Shown here in pieces: positions 26,829 through 34,734 of a stretch of DNA of 50,271 bases (position 1 is the stretch's first letter; each line of letters opens with the position of its first letter). The DNA comes from Candidatus Omnitrophota bacterium (lineage in GTDB: Bacteria; Omnitrophota; Koll11; 1-14-0-20-64-10). The DNA lies in NCBI GenBank assembly GCA_023818695.1, contig JAMWCF010000004.1, positions 1-50,271 of the forward strand, in the 5' to 3' direction. A program made the translations under genes and the position numbers. A model generated the notes under the pieces. It did not search any database. It was given only the letters and a program-made list of their open reading frames with translations, and was not told the DNA's origin.

Positions 26829-27453
26829 CGCGCTCCAGGACAACACCGTGTGCCGTCACCTCTTTGACCATCATCCCATTGACCTCCTCTCCGACTCCCA
26901 CAAAATAGGTCCTGCCCCCCTTCGCGTCCTCGATGAGGGCGCGGGGAGTCCCCGACCGGTCTATGCCCACCACGGTCAATCCATCCGCCAGATTCTCGAC
27001 CTGCGGCGACGCGGTTGCGCGGACGTCGGGGATTTTCTTTACCGTCGTCTCAAACGGCGTACGAACGTCCGCGGAACCGATGTAAACGGAGACCGGCCGC
27101 ATGTAATCCTCCGGCTTTTCCGACGTCTGCCCGCCCGGCGCGCGGATGTCGATCGTTTCGTTCAGAGGCGCCTTCTTCCCGGTTTCATAGGGAGCCATAA
27201 CGTCCCTGACGACATAAACGCCCAGAGCCAGCAGAACGATCCATAACAGACGGCTGCTCAAGCGGATCCGCTCCAGGAATTCATCCTCGGACCGCCGTCT
27301 CCTGAAAGAGGACCCTCTTCTCCCGAACCGGGCAAAGATCCCCAGCCATCCCTCCTTGGAACTGGAAAAGGAGAGAGCGGCCGACCGGATGCCGGACGGG
27401 TCTTCGATCAGCTTCAGCAAACGCTCTTCTGCAGTGCTTCTGTCGGCGACCAT
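26800..27453 (-). CDS. GspC/PilP-like inner-membrane protein
   Basis: 217 aa from ATG 27453. A basic cytoplasmic tail (1-65) precedes one membrane helix (68-83, RLLWIVLLALGVYVV). After a linker, residues ~155-217 form a small beta domain (DGLTVVGIDRSGTPRALIED ... GMMVKEVTAHGVVLERDGKEIRL) of the homology-region/PilP type that contacts the secretin N0 domain in type II secretion and type IV pilus systems. It overlaps the ATPase gene by 40 bp and the secretin gene by 29 bp, so the three products are probably co-assembled. Confidence 0.82.
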   Translation of the reverse strand: MVADRSTAEERLLKLIEDPSGIRSAALSFSSSKEGWLGIFARFGRRGSSFRRRRSEDEFLERIRLSSRLLWIVLLALGVYVVRDVMAPYETGKKAPLNETIDIRAPGGQTSEKPEDYMRPVSVYIGSADVRTPFETTVKKIPDVRATASPQVENLADGLTVVGIDRSGTPRALIEDAKGGRTYFVGVGEEVNGMMVKEVTAHGVVLERDGKEIRLSY

Positions 27454-28277
27454 CCCGCTTCAATATCCTCCTGAAGGACGTTATCCACCAATTCCCGGTC
27501 CACCACGGACCGGTTATACATCACCAACCCCCGAAGGGCCCTGTGGCAGAGCATGGCAATTTTCCTCGGATAGCCGGAGGAGGCCCGATAAATGGCGTGG
27601 ATCGCTTCATCCAAAAAGAGGGGGGAAGGGAAATGGTACCCGGCCTCATACAGCCGGAATTCCACCATCTCGCGGGTCTCTTCGAAGGTGAGCGGGGTCA
27701 GCATTGATTTCATGCTGATCCTGTCGACCACGTTGGGCATGCTCTTTAAGAGGGGCAGCAACTCCATTTGGCCCAGCAAGACCAGCTGGAGAAGTTTTGT
27801 CTCGTTGGTCTCATAGTTGAGCAGAACCCGCAGCGCCTCCAGGGAAAGAGGATTCAGCTTATGGGCCTCATCAATGATCAGGACGACCGTTTTGTGCTCC
27901 TCCACCCCTTTGCGGAAAAGAAACCGTTCCAGCCCTTCCCTGTAATCCAAAAGGGTGGGACGGACGGCCGCCGTCTCAATGCCGAAGGAGCGGATGAGGG
28001 CTTGATAAAACTGCTCCTCCGACGGGAAGGTGGGATCCAGCATCATGTGGAAGATGAAGCCCTCCCTTTCGCTCAACATCTGAATCAACTTCCGGCCCAA
28101 GGTGGTTTTGCCCACCCCCACATCCCCTATGACGACGCTCAAACCCCGCTTGAGGCGGAATTCAATGACCAGGTTGGCCAGTGTCGCCCGGTGCCGCTGG
28201 GACTGGTAGAAAAAGAGCGGATCGGGACTGGTGGAAAAAGGTTCCCGATCGAGTCCCAGAACCTGAAAGTAGCTCAT
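27414..28277 (-). CDS. ExeA/GspA-like AAA ATPase, soluble form
   Basis: 287 aa. It begins MSYFQVLGLDREPFSTSPDP, the typical ExeA/MSHA-MshM opening. Walker A is GDVGVGKTT (51-59) and Walker B is VVLIIDEAHKL (131-141). A sensor-like LQLVLLGQMEL and an ISMKSMLTPLTFEET arginine-region follow, then a helical lid. ExeA proteins usually continue into a membrane helix and a peptidoglycan-binding domain. This one stops after the ATPase, so wall anchoring must come from a partner such as the downstream GspC-like protein. ExeA-type ATPases help insert secretins through peptidoglycan. First gene of the secretin operon, behind a strong promoter and ~140-nt leader. Confidence 0.88.
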   Translation of the reverse strand: MSYFQVLGLDREPFSTSPDPLFFYQSQRHRATLANLVIEFRLKRGLSVVIGDVGVGKTTLGRKLIQMLSEREGFIFHMMLDPTFPSEEQFYQALIRSFGIETAAVRPTLLDYREGLERFLFRKGVEEHKTVVLIIDEAHKLNPLSLEALRVLLNYETNETKLLQLVLLGQMELLPLLKSMPNVVDRISMKSMLTPLTFEETREMVEFRLYEAGYHFPSPLFLDEAIHAIYRASSGYPRKIAMLCHRALRGLVMYNRSVVDRELVDNVLQEDIEAGWSPTEALQKSVC

Positions 28278-28417
28278 CGAGGCGAGAAACTCCCTGCAGA
28301 GAGCTGGCTTGACTGCCCGGAGTTTTTAGTCTCTGATCCTGTGCCCATACCCTTTCGCCGGTTCCTGGATGTCGGGGAGCCAGTCACCCAGCGGTGGTAT
28401 TGCTCTCTCGTCGAGTT
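28278..28417 (-). promoter_or_regulatory. Structured 5' leader of the secretin operon, possible riboswitch or regulatory RNA
   Basis: About 140 nt separate the predicted transcript start from the ExeA-like ATG. A 7-bp stem AGAGAGC/GCTCTCT (minus strand, 28408-28402 with 28304-28298) encloses 97 nt with further stems, for example CTGG/CCAG. The 3' arm lies next to the likely ribosome site GGGAG (28295-28291). I could not match it to a named class; a GTGACTGGC segment recalls ZTP riboswitches but the remaining conserved parts are absent. Confidence 0.4.
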
Positions 28418-28423
28418 TCACTC

Positions 28424-28452
28424 AGCATAATATCGCCACGCACGGCTGTCAA
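28424..28452 (-). promoter_or_regulatory. Strong sigma70-like promoter of the secretin operon
   Basis: On the minus strand TTGACA (28452-28447), exactly 17 bp spacer, TATGCT (28429-28424). The surrounding DNA is AT-richer than its neighbours. It lies just beyond the stop of the peptidase gene. Confidence 0.7.
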
Positions 28453-28486
28453 GAGAAAACAAATGTAACTTGAAGAGCCGCCTCAA

Positions 28487-29623
28487 CTAACGTTCCAAGA
28501 TCCCCTGCTCTACGCGGGACCACTTTTCGGCCGGAAAACCGGCTTCAAAAGCGTCCGGCACCGCTTCCCCGATGGAAAGCCGCTTCAAAAATTCCTTGAA
28601 ACGCTCGATCCCGTGCTTCTCGATGAGATAAGAGACGACGATCCTCGCCTGCGCGTAGGCCCGTTCCATGTCGGCCGCATCGGATGGCTGCTCGAAATGG
28701 GCGTCCAGCCATTTCAAGGGGACCCAGAGAACCTTTCGGTGGATTTTATCGGCGATCTCCTGCTCCCTCTCTGAAAGAGGACGCGCCGGCTCCTTCCACT
28801 GCGCATATCCTTCGTGGATCCACACCGGCAAGCGGGAGCCGTACAATTTATGAAGAAAAGCGTGGGCCAATTCATGGGAAAGGATGGCGGCCTCCCAGGG
28901 GGTCTGGACATCCTCCAGGCGGATCCGGATCCTTCCGTCATAGAAACCGATCGCATAGTCGAACTGGGCGTTGACCTTTTCAAATTGCCCCACCCGGTAA
29001 AGGATCACCGTCACCTGCCCCCCGATCTGGCCCAATTCCTGCGCCAGGTACCGGTATTCCCTCTCCAGGACCGCCCCGACATGCTGGGCCTTCAGCCGCT
29101 GCGCGTCCTCGGGAAACCGAACCTGAAAATGATCGGTGGACTCGATGAGAAACCGCCGCTCCACCGCCTGGTCCCGCTGCGCCTGACTGATCCGTTTGGA
29201 AACCACCTCCCACTGCGGTTCAGGAACGAGCCCGTGCGCCTTTTCCCATGCCCGGATGGCGTTTGCAAAGTCGTTCCTCTGCAGATAGTACAAATCCCCC
29301 AGACGGACCCAGGCCAGCCCATTCCGGTCGTATAAACCGACCGCCTCCTGGAGAAGATCGAACGATTCGGAGACCTTCTCGCCGCCTGCTTTGTGCATGG
29401 CGAGGTCGCTCAAGGCGAAGGAGAGGTTGCGGCGTATCTGTTCGTCGTCCGGCGCGATGGAAAAAGCTTCGCGCAGAAAAGAAACCGCCTGTTCCAGCCG
29501 GCCGTCGCGCGCCTCGGCGATGGCCCGGTTGTTCAGTTCAGACGCGGTGGACTCCGACCCGCAGGCAGGCGGCTGGACTCCTAGCATGAACAAACCGATG
29601 AAAAAGAGGACCGGCGGCTTCAT
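28487..29623 (-). CDS. Exported gluzincin metallopeptidase (peptidase MA-like) with TPRs
   Basis: 378 aa from ATG 29623, overlapping the upstream stop by 4 bp (ATGA). A signal peptide covers residues 1-20; Cys21 might be lipidated but the lipobox is poor (PPAC). TPR-like helices occupy ~28-135. The catalytic domain contains HELAH (250-254), the zinc-binding HExxH, and HEGYAQW (270-276) with the third ligand Glu271, as in the peptidase MA family. It probably cleaves peptides or proteins in the periplasm or on the surface. It is the last gene of a small operon with a TIM-barrel-like exported protein. Confidence 0.85.
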   Translation of the reverse strand: MKPPVLFFIGLFMLGVQPPACGSESTASELNNRAIAEARDGRLEQAVSFLREAFSIAPDDEQIRRNLSFALSDLAMHKAGGEKVSESFDLLQEAVGLYDRNGLAWVRLGDLYYLQRNDFANAIRAWEKAHGLVPEPQWEVVSKRISQAQRDQAVERRFLIESTDHFQVRFPEDAQRLKAQHVGAVLEREYRYLAQELGQIGGQVTVILYRVGQFEKVNAQFDYAIGFYDGRIRIRLEDVQTPWEAAILSHELAHAFLHKLYGSRLPVWIHEGYAQWKEPARPLSEREQEIADKIHRKVLWVPLKWLDAHFEQPSDAADMERAYAQARIVVSYLIEKHGIERFKEFLKRLSIGEAVPDAFEAGFPAEKWSRVEQGILER

Positions 29624-30090
29624 GGCCCAGCTTGATTTTGATTCTGTTCGACGTGGTGCCTGGCTCGCAGCTCATCCTCGGCGGCCTTCAGCCGTTTCTC
29701 AAGGAACTCCAGCCGCTTCTCGAGGTCCGTGATCCGGCGTTCGGCGGCGGAAAATTTCCGGCCCACGTAGTCTTCCACCGGAATAGGACCCACGACGCCG
29801 TCCTTCTCTTCAAGCGGCCAGTCGGCGGGAAGCACGAACCGGATTCCCCGGCTCTCCTTGACGACCATTGCCGGCTTGTTCGTTTCCCGCTCCTCTCCCG
29901 CGGCGACGGGGCCGCAGACCATCGCCGCAATAATCCCTCCCAGTAACCCGAGGATAAAAACACCCCTCAAAATCGGCGACTGCCATCCTCCGACGGGGCA
30001 GCCGGCGCAGCACATCCGCAGGCCGCGCGGCACGGTTTTGTGCGCGGCCGAGGACAGAGCAAGGCGCCGCGCTGGGCGGAGGTGCGCCAT
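29620..30090 (-). CDS. Small membrane/exported protein with C-terminal coiled coil
   Basis: 156 aa if ATG 30090 is the start; TTG 30096 and ATG 30015 are in-frame alternatives and the ribosome site is weak for all. A hydrophobic segment (VFILGLLGGIIAAMVCG) acts as an anchor or late signal peptide. A short beta part follows (GIRFVLPADWPLEEKDG), then a coiled coil ending RRITDLEKRLEFLEKRL. The N-terminus carries an unusual Arg- and Cys-rich stretch (MCCAGCP). I do not recognise the family. It overlaps or abuts both neighbours, so it is probably co-translated with the peptidase. Confidence 0.6.
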   Translation of the reverse strand: MAHLRPARRLALSSAAHKTVPRGLRMCCAGCPVGGWQSPILRGVFILGLLGGIIAAMVCGPVAAGEERETNKPAMVVKESRGIRFVLPADWPLEEKDGVVGPIPVEDYVGRKFSAAERRITDLEKRLEFLEKRLKAAEDELRARHHVEQNQNQAGP

Positions 30091-30092
30091 CT

Positions 30093-31160
30093 TCAATCGG
30101 TCACCGCCCTGCTTGGCCTGCCACGCGGCTGGACCGGCAGCATCGGTTTTCGATGAACCAGAATCGACAAGAGCCGGTAGCCCTCATCCGGATTGTCCGT
30201 CTGCATGAAAAATCCGGAAAATCTGGCCCGGTCAGTGGAAGCGAATTTCTGATGGACCTTCACGAAAACCCGACCGATCATCTCCTCCTTCCCTATAAAA
30301 CTGGCGGAACCGGGGCGGGTCGCGGTGACGGCGGTCACGCCGATCTGGAAAGCGCTCTGCTCCTGGGCCGCCCGTTCCCGGACGGGCCGGGAGGCGATTT
30401 CCACATCATCGGCGGTGTTCTGGTAGGTCATGGCGGCGATTTGCGTCAGCGGAACCGGTCTGAACCCCCGCACGACGGTGCCGTCCTCCATCACATGGCC
30501 GTTCTTGTACCACCAGGGCTCAAACCGGGTGAGAAACGGCGACTCGACGATCGATCCGCCGCCGGGATGGCGGTGCGCCTGGGCGAAATCGGTCAGTTTG
30601 GGCATCACGACGCCCTCGATCAATTCCATATAAGGGCCGAAATCCCCGTCCCAGCCCGGCGGCCGGCTGCGGCCCGTTGAATCGGAGAGCTCCAAGTGGA
30701 TCCCGAAAGCCACCCGCAGGTCCTTCCAATCCAGACCGGCCAGATCCTCCAGCAGATCCTCATAGTGTCGCACGGCCGCCGAATTCTCCCGCAGCCAAGC
30801 GGGGTCTCCATCAATGAAGCCGACGGTCTGCAGGCCGCTTCTGGAAGCCCGGTCCAGGATCGCCTGTTTCTGCCCCTTTTCTAAACCCAGAAAAGAACCG
30901 CCCCTTATCCAGACGGTGTCGATCCCGGCCCACACCGCCAGAGGAAAGAAATAGGGCTGATCCAGAAGGGGGCCGGCGTCGCCGATGATCACGGAAAGAT
31001 GTTTCGACTCCCCTATCTCCTTCTTGACCGGCACCAGTTCCCCTTTCTGTTTGACGCTGGCCGCCCAACAGGGAGGAACCGGCGCGGCGCATAAAAGAAA
31101 AACAGCGGCAAAGAGAAATATCCCTTGCCGCCGTTGGGGCTGTCCGGTAAGCGCCGCCAT
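30093..31160 (-). CDS. Exported TIM-barrel-like protein, divergent paralogue of the glycosidase-like proteins at 36202 and 39661
   Basis: 355 aa from ATG 31160, with a signal peptide (about 1-34, ending CWA-A). Its sequence follows the same order as the other two TIM-barrel-like proteins of the window: a GIDTVWIRGG strand, a LQTVGFIDGDPAWL strand (compare LRVHALAGDPRWG), a VAFGIHLELSDS strand where the others have a D-I-E, and an AAMTYQNTADDVEI strand (compare VTVLAYRNFAEG). The Asp of the D-x-E pair is not conserved. It may be a degenerate or altered-specificity member. It lies 21 bp after the DUF4954 gene. Confidence 0.65.
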   Translation of the reverse strand: MAALTGQPQRRQGIFLFAAVFLLCAAPVPPCWAASVKQKGELVPVKKEIGESKHLSVIIGDAGPLLDQPYFFPLAVWAGIDTVWIRGGSFLGLEKGQKQAILDRASRSGLQTVGFIDGDPAWLRENSAAVRHYEDLLEDLAGLDWKDLRVAFGIHLELSDSTGRSRPPGWDGDFGPYMELIEGVVMPKLTDFAQAHRHPGGGSIVESPFLTRFEPWWYKNGHVMEDGTVVRGFRPVPLTQIAAMTYQNTADDVEIASRPVRERAAQEQSAFQIGVTAVTATRPGSASFIGKEEMIGRVFVKVHQKFASTDRARFSGFFMQTDNPDEGYRLLSILVHRKPMLPVQPRGRPSRAVTD

Positions 31161-31181
31161 GCACTCTATTTTACTACGCCG

Positions 31182-33182
31182 CTACGCGGATGTCGCTCCG
31201 TGCTTGGCGAATTCTCCTTTTCCGGCGGAAGCCGTCTTTCCGACCGCAGCCAGAAGCCGCTGGACATCCTGTTTGAGTTTTTCGGTCACCGCCCAGGTCT
31301 CCTTGATGAAGGAGTCCTGCGAAGCCGGTTTATGGGCCTGCGGGTAATCCTCGATCACCTCGGCCCCGCGCTTGTCATCCTTCTCCTTGGAGCTCTGCAC
31401 GTCGGCGGCGATCCTCTCCTGCATCCGAACCAGCTCTTCCAGCAGCTGCGCCGGCTCGGCGCCCGGAAACTCCTTGGAGAGGAGTCCCCTTTCATGCTCC
31501 CATCGGGGAGAACCAGTTGTCGATGCCAGTAGTTTTTTCGCCGTCTCCTTGGGATTGGAGGAATTCTTGGAGATGACCGCCTCCAGTTCCCTCTTGAAGC
31601 CCAGCAGCGCGTAATACCGGATGTAGAAGGTGTACGCCTCGATCCCCTTCTTCCGGGCCCCCTCCAGACAGACGTTTTTGCCCAGCCCCTTGATCTCCTT
31701 GGAGGTGTAGTAATCCTTCACCTCTTTGACCAAAAGGCGCTGGCGGGCATCCACCATCATGTCGACGATATCGGGCCGGAAGACTTCGAAATCAAAGGTG
31801 GAGCGCTTGGCTTTATTCCGCTTCTGGTACTTGCCTTCGTTGCGCCGAACCATGTAGATGTTGTCAGACAGGACCCATCCCGGCATGATCTCCATGTAAG
31901 CGGGGGAAACGCCGGCGTAAGCGGCGGCGGGGGTGTTGATCAGTGAAAAAGGGAACTCCACCTTCTGGGGAAGCAGGGTGGCGCCGCTGGCGATGATCGT
32001 GTAGGGGGACTGCGTCAGGTCGGTCGGGAATTTGATGTTGACCCCCAGGCCGAAGAAGGTCCCCTCGCCCGGCCAAATCTCCTGGTCGGGAGCCTTGGCG
32101 GTGTGGTTCGAACCGACGTTGGCGCCGTAGCCGACGTTCCCCTTCCCTTCGGGCCACAAAGCGGCGATCAACAGGGCCTGATGATGGAAGCCGACGAAAG
32201 GACCTAACAGGGCGCTGGTAACCTCCCCCTCCGCCACACCGGTATTGGGACCGAGGATGGAATGGGTCACCTTGCCATGCCGCTCGACGTGGGAGTGCTC
32301 GACCAGAAGGGAGGTATCGACGATCGCCTCGCTGGTCACCTCGCAGCCCCATTGCAGCACGCTGTTCTTGACGATCGCCCCGTGCGATATCTCGGTCGCC
32401 TCCTCGACGTTGCTCAAAACGGTCGCGTGGGCCACCAGCTGCGCCGCGTCGATGTGAGCAGCCTCACCCAGAAGGACCCCCACCACTTTCGGGGTGTGGA
32501 GGATCGTCGCGGAGGGGCCGATCACGTTGCAGGGGGCGGACACTTGCTTCAGGTACTTCTCAATCCCCTTGGCGACGCCTTCGATCAGCTTCTTGTCCCC
32601 CCGGGAGCGGGTCAAAACCCACGCCCCATCAATGGTCAGTTCCGCGAACAGAGGGACTTCCCGGCCGCCGGTTTCGATGGCGATGAGGATCTCCGATCCG
32701 TTGGCGAAACTTTCCGTGCCGTCAATCGTCACCACGCCCACATCAAAGAGCACCGCCCTCTCATTCAGAACGGTCCTGTTCAGCAGGCGGACGTTCCGGA
32801 TGAAAACGTTCTCTCCAACTACGCAGTGAGAGAGGGTGGCGTGCGAAAGGCCGGTCGGCAGGACAGCTCCCTCCACGGAAACGGTTCCGGAACAGGAGGA
32901 CAGCAGCACAGGACCCGCGAAATGGCAGCGGTTGACCCTCTTCGGGTCAAAACCCTTGCCGACCCACACCTGCTTCCAATCCTCCGCGGTGTTCCCCTGG
33001 GATTGGAGCACTTTCAGCTGGGCGGCCGTCAGCGGCTGGTAGCCGGCCTTCTGCCTTTTAGCGGGCGCGGCGAACAACAGGGCGAACAGGTTCCGTGCCT
33101 TTTCAGCCGCTATGACGGCCTCCGATTTCGAACAAGCGGCTTCCAACGCTTTCAAGAGATCGAACTTCGGGGGATTCATCAT
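31182..33182 (-). CDS. DUF4954 family protein with left-handed beta-helix (hexapeptide) repeats
   Basis: 666 aa. Two adjacent ATGs (33182 and 33179) follow GGAGGA; the second has the better spacing. The N-terminus contains a W-x-x-V-x-V-G-K-G-F-D-P-K-R-V-N-R-C-H-F-x-G segment. The centre is a long hexapeptide-type left-handed beta-helix (about 95-400) with repeated I/V-x-x-A/S-x-V steps such as HSHVERHGKVTHSILGPNTG. GKGNVGYGANVGSNHTAKAPDQE lies in a loop resembling nucleotidyl- or acyltransferase active sites. I recognise it as DUF4954; the function is not established. It follows nagB, which suggests amino-sugar metabolism, but the intervening terminator-like hairpin argues for separate expression. 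Confidence 0.8.
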   Translation of the reverse strand: MMNPPKFDLLKALEAACSKSEAVIAAEKARNLFALLFAAPAKRQKAGYQPLTAAQLKVLQSQGNTAEDWKQVWVGKGFDPKRVNRCHFAGPVLLSSCSGTVSVEGAVLPTGLSHATLSHCVVGENVFIRNVRLLNRTVLNERAVLFDVGVVTIDGTESFANGSEILIAIETGGREVPLFAELTIDGAWVLTRSRGDKKLIEGVAKGIEKYLKQVSAPCNVIGPSATILHTPKVVGVLLGEAAHIDAAQLVAHATVLSNVEEATEISHGAIVKNSVLQWGCEVTSEAIVDTSLLVEHSHVERHGKVTHSILGPNTGVAEGEVTSALLGPFVGFHHQALLIAALWPEGKGNVGYGANVGSNHTAKAPDQEIWPGEGTFFGLGVNIKFPTDLTQSPYTIIASGATLLPQKVEFPFSLINTPAAAYAGVSPAYMEIMPGWVLSDNIYMVRRNEGKYQKRNKAKRSTFDFEVFRPDIVDMMVDARQRLLVKEVKDYYTSKEIKGLGKNVCLEGARKKGIEAYTFYIRYYALLGFKRELEAVISKNSSNPKETAKKLLASTTGSPRWEHERGLLSKEFPGAEPAQLLEELVRMQERIAADVQSSKEKDDKRGAEVIEDYPQAHKPASQDSFIKETWAVTEKLKQDVQRLLAAVGKTASAGKGEFAKHGATSA

Positions 33183-33198
33183 TCCTCCATGAGTCTAA

Positions 33199-33216
33199 GA
33201 GCCGGTTTCACAGCCT
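33199..33216. repeat. Diverged copy of one MITE end
   Basis: GAGCCGGTTTCACAGCCT matches the terminal repeat of the element at 23015-23291 in 15 of 18 positions and, like it, is preceded by TAA/TTA-type sequence. No second end was found nearby. It lies in the leader of the DUF4954 gene. Confidence 0.35.
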
Positions 33217-33230
33217 GCTCTAGAAAGTGG

Positions 33231-33272
33231 AGTGGGCCGCGGAAGTGTCCTCCTCCCGCAGCCCACTTTTTT
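33231..33272 (-). terminator. Strong hairpin between nagB and the DUF4954 gene, probable bidirectional terminator
   Basis: AGTGGGC-C-GCGG (33231-33242) pairs with CCGC-A-GCCCACT (33256-33267), leaving a 13-nt loop. A T6 run (33267-33272) follows on the plus strand. On the minus strand, where nagB would need it, the hairpin is preceded by A6 and followed by only CCACTTTC. The strong U-tract therefore faces a direction with no upstream plus-strand gene. Confidence 0.55.
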
Positions 33273-33302
33273 AACCGTTTATAGATCCGTCCTTTTCGGG
33301 GT

Positions 33303-34070
33303 CTAGGACAGGACGAGAACGCGGGGTTCAGCCGGGTATTCCTTGGTCAGCTTCGCGCCCGCTGCCTTGTCGATACAGATGGTCGCCTTCGGATGCAGTT
33401 GAACGATGGTGGCCGGAACCATGGCCGTAATCGGCCCTTCCACCGTCTTCTGGATGGCGTCCGCCTTGCCGGCACCGTTGGCCAGAAGGATCAGCTGCCG
33501 GGCATCCATGATCGTGCCGATGCCCATGGTGATGGCGTACTTCGGAACCTCGTTCATGTTCCGGAAGAACCGGGCGTTGTCCTGGCGGGTCTTCTCATCC
33601 AGCGTCTTGACGCGGGTCCTGGAGCCCAGGGAGGAACCCGGCTCGTTGAAAGCAATGTGCCCGTTCGAACCGATCCCCAGAAGCTGGATATCCAAGCCGC
33701 CGGCCTTGACGATCTGCTCCTCATACCAGCGGCAGAAACCGGGAATATCCTTGGCCGTCCCATCCGGAATATGGACATTCTTCGAGTTGATGTTGACGTG
33801 CTTGAAGAGGTTCTCCCACATGAAATAATGGTAGCTCTGGGGGTGATCATGGGTCAAACCGACGTACTCATCGAGGTTGAAGGTGACCGTTCTGGAAAAA
33901 TCGAGTCCTTCCTCTTTGTGCAGGCGAATAAGCTCCTTGTAAGTCCCCAACGGGGTGGATCCGGTTGCTAACCCCAGGATGGCACGGGGCTTGCGGCGAA
34001 TAACGTCGGCTATCAGCTCCGCCGCAAACTTGGAAACTTCCTCATACGTTTCCTTAATAATGACTTCCAT
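33303..34070 (-). CDS. nagB: Glucosamine-6-phosphate deaminase
   Basis: 255 aa, full family length, from ATG 34070 (AAGGAGGAG site). It converts glucosamine-6-phosphate to fructose-6-phosphate and ammonia (EC 3.5.99.6), linking amino-sugar recycling to glycolysis. Family motifs are intact: LGLATGSTPLGTY for phosphate binding, TFNLDEYVGL with the catalytic Asp67, and SNGHIAFNEPGSSLGSRTR with His138 and Glu143. The position of E. coli Asp141 is Asn136 here, as in Bacillus-type enzymes. A sigma70-like promoter precedes it and a hairpin follows, so it may be monocistronic. Confidence 0.95.
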   Translation of the reverse strand: MEVIIKETYEEVSKFAAELIADVIRRKPRAILGLATGSTPLGTYKELIRLHKEEGLDFSRTVTFNLDEYVGLTHDHPQSYHYFMWENLFKHVNINSKNVHIPDGTAKDIPGFCRWYEEQIVKAGGLDIQLLGIGSNGHIAFNEPGSSLGSRTRVKTLDEKTRQDNARFFRNMNEVPKYAITMGIGTIMDARQLILLANGAGKADAIQKTVEGPITAMVPATIVQLHPKATICIDKAAGAKLTKEYPAEPRVLVLS

Positions 34071-34134
34071 GGCTTAGAAAAACTCCTCCTTTTTGTCGAT
34101 TGTTAACGCATGCAAGACTGCGGGGTGAACCTCC

Positions 34135-34164
34135 CTTATATCACAGGAACAACCGTTTCGTCAA
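34135..34164 (-). promoter_or_regulatory. Sigma70-like promoter of nagB
   Basis: On the minus strand TTGACG (34164-34159), 18-bp spacer, TATAAG (34140-34135). The transcript would start near 34128 and give a ~58-nt leader with the AAGGAGGAG ribosome site. Confidence 0.65.
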
Positions 34165-34190
34165 GAGGTTCAGCGAAATTCAGGCGGTCT

Positions 34191-34724
34191 TTAGAACCAG
34201 GGTTTCCTGGTTTCTTCCTGCGGGATAGAGCCCGTTTCCCGGTCCACCGCGCCGTCAAAATCGGTGTCCTGCTTGAAGCCGACGACTTTCATGCCGGATT
34301 CTCCGTAGTAGAACCAGGCGTCCGGTGCGTCGTCGAAATTCTTGTCGCGGATCATCAAGTCCTTGACCCCGGCTTTGTGGAAAACCCAGGTGTCCGGCCT
34401 CCCGTCGAAATTCAGATCGTGGGACTCCTTTTCCGGCTGCCCGTTCTGGTAATAGCGGAACATGTCCGGCCGGCCGTCCTTGTTCCGGTCCACTTCGGCC
34501 CGCTCCGATTTCCCCTCCTTCAGGAAAACGGTGATCTCCCGCTTGCCGTCGCCATCCCTGTCCCGCTCGATCCGGACCATCTGCTGGTCATCGAAGATCT
34601 GCCACTGGTCCGGCCGGCCGTCCTCATCGGTATCTTTCGCTTCCTCGCGCGCGTATGAGGCAGCAGGCGTCAATTGACCGGCGATAAGAACGGACGCAAG
34701 CAGAAAAAGGGGCTTGCCTTTCAC
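34191..34724 (-). CDS. Exported calcium-binding repeat protein (EF-hand/thrombospondin-3-like)
   Basis: 177 aa from GTG 34724 (AAGGGGA 5 nt upstream). A signal peptide ends near ASYA-RE (25). The mature protein is mostly six acidic loops spaced about 22-26 residues apart: DTDEDGRPDQW, DRDGDGKREI, DRNKDGRPDMF, DLNFDGRPDTW, DKNFDDAPDAW and DTDFDGAVDR. These D-x-[DN]-x-D-G loops are typical calcium ligands of dockerin, EF-hand or thrombospondin type 3 repeats. Short aromatic strands separate them. Probably a calcium-stabilised secreted protein. It is the last gene of the eight-gene export operon and has no clear terminator. Confidence 0.8.
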   Translation of the reverse strand: MKGKPLFLLASVLIAGQLTPAASYAREEAKDTDEDGRPDQWQIFDDQQMVRIERDRDGDGKREITVFLKEGKSERAEVDRNKDGRPDMFRYYQNGQPEKESHDLNFDGRPDTWVFHKAGVKDLMIRDKNFDDAPDAWFYYGESGMKVVGFKQDTDFDGAVDRETGSIPQEETRKPWF

Positions 34725-34734
34725 CTGTCCCCTT

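Noticed and set aside
28278..28417. ZTP, SAM-I or c-di-GMP riboswitch identity for the secretin-operon leader
   Set aside because: Short segments (GTGACTGGC, GGCGAAAGGG) recall these classes, but the remaining conserved positions and pairings are missing.
29653..29665. Additional copy of the GTGCC-x-GGCAC palindrome (GGTGCCTGGCTCG)
   Set aside because: Only the first half matches; the second arm is not complementary and it lies within a coding region.
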